Shown in pieces: positions 6,761-6,989 of a stretch of 6,989 nt of DNA. The DNA comes from Oscillospiraceae bacterium. Its GTDB lineage: Bacteria; Bacillota_A; Clostridia; Oscillospirales; Oscillospiraceae. A program made the position numbers and the translations under genes. The notes under the pieces are model-generated. The model saw nothing but the letters and a program-made list of their open reading frames with translations, was not told the DNA's origin and ran no database searches. Every line of letters begins with the position of its first letter. Positions within the stretch are counted from its first letter, which is position 1. Where the stretch lies: the NCBI GenBank assembly GCA_017481325.1, contig JAFUPG010000032.1:1-6989 (forward strand). Direction: 5' to 3'.

Positions 6761-6803
6761 CGTTCGTTTGCCAGATTTGGAGTGCTTGATTCGGACGGAA
6801 AAC
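6755..6803. repeat. Second inverted repeat between the convergent genes
   Basis: Arms 6755-6766 (GTTTTCCGTTCG) and 6792-6803 (CGGACGGAAAAC) pair over 12 positions with one G-T wobble. They enclose a 25-base loop that itself holds a small CCA/TGG hairpin. On the plus strand TTTTT follows at 6810-6814, as in a back-up terminator. On the minus strand it lies 10 bases past the stop codon of the right-hand gene but lacks a T run. The function is uncertain. Confidence 0.5.
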
Positions 6804-6812
6804 GTTGCCTTT

Positions 6813-6989
6813 TTACTTGATCAGGCTGTCGAAGTAGGTCTTGGCAGAGTCGCCGTAGTAGATGCAGGCTTTGGCCAGGTTGGCGGCGTTGGCATCGGTG
6901 GAGGCGATGTTGCTCTTGGCGTAGGCTTCGATGCTGTAGCCCACGTTCTGGGAGGCTACCTGGTCGCCTACATAGGCTACGAAGTAGAA
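6813..6989 (-). CDS. C-terminal fragment of a probable secreted or surface protein (5' part beyond window)
   Basis: The last 58 codons are visible, ending at TAA 6815-6813; the start lies off the right edge. The sequence opens with beta-strand-like text (FYFVAYVGDQVASQNVGYSI) and ends with a helix, NAANLAKACIYYGDSAKTYF. This ending (a YSIEAY strand, then a short helix with KYGD- or YYGD-AK-x-Y) resembles the C-termini of many large secreted proteins of gut Clostridia. That is recollection, not a database match. The catalytic or binding part is not in view, so no function can be given. The gene is convergent with the regulator and has the same orientation as the GH172 gene. Its synonymous sites are very GC/C-rich (GCC, AAC, ATC, TAC). 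Confidence 0.75.
   Translation of the reverse strand, partial: FYFVAYVGDQVASQNVGYSIEAYAKSNIASTDANAANLAKACIYYGDSAKTYFDSLIK

Overview
The window holds one very large secreted protein gene on the minus strand, a divergently transcribed AraC-family regulator on the plus strand, and the last 58 codons of a second minus-strand gene at the right edge. The GC-rich codon choice, strong GGAGG-type ribosome binding sites, sigma-70-type promoters, a classic Gram-positive signal peptide and the many-domain extracellular architecture suggest a gut-type Clostridia member (Oscillospiraceae/Ruminococcaceae-like). That placement is inferred from style and is not proven.

Positions 1-5694 (minus) are one uninterrupted reading frame of 1898 codons that begins at 5694 and is still open at the left edge. 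It encodes a signal peptide, then a glycoside hydrolase family 172 (DUF2961) catalytic domain (about residues 27-525). Six related galactose-binding-like beta-sandwich modules follow, four of them forming a tandem duplication of a two-module unit (295 and 296 residues). Two alpha-helical linkers flank the sixth sandwich. The visible part ends in two homologous lectin/LamG-like modules, the second cut by the window edge. Several long open frames on the plus strand across this gene are antisense shadows.

Positions 5695-5867 are a 173-base AT-rich divergent control region. It carries a perfect TTGACA-17-TATAAT promoter facing the regulator and an extended -10 promoter (TTGTCA-17-TATAAT with an upstream TGC) facing the hydrolase. 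The two overlap across 5799-5816, so polymerase probably cannot occupy both at once. Short direct repeats in and around them are candidate operator half-sites.

Positions 5868-6650 encode the 260-residue AraC/XylS-type regulator, followed by a strong hairpin terminator (6704-6735) and a second inverted repeat. Positions 6813-6989 (minus) are the C-terminus of another probable surface or secreted protein.

The simplest reading is a one-enzyme locus for an extracellular fructofuranose- or D-arabinofuranose-containing glycan. The neighbouring regulator would sense a product or related signal and control the shared promoter region. No CRISPR array, tRNA, rRNA, insertion sequence or phage gene is visible.
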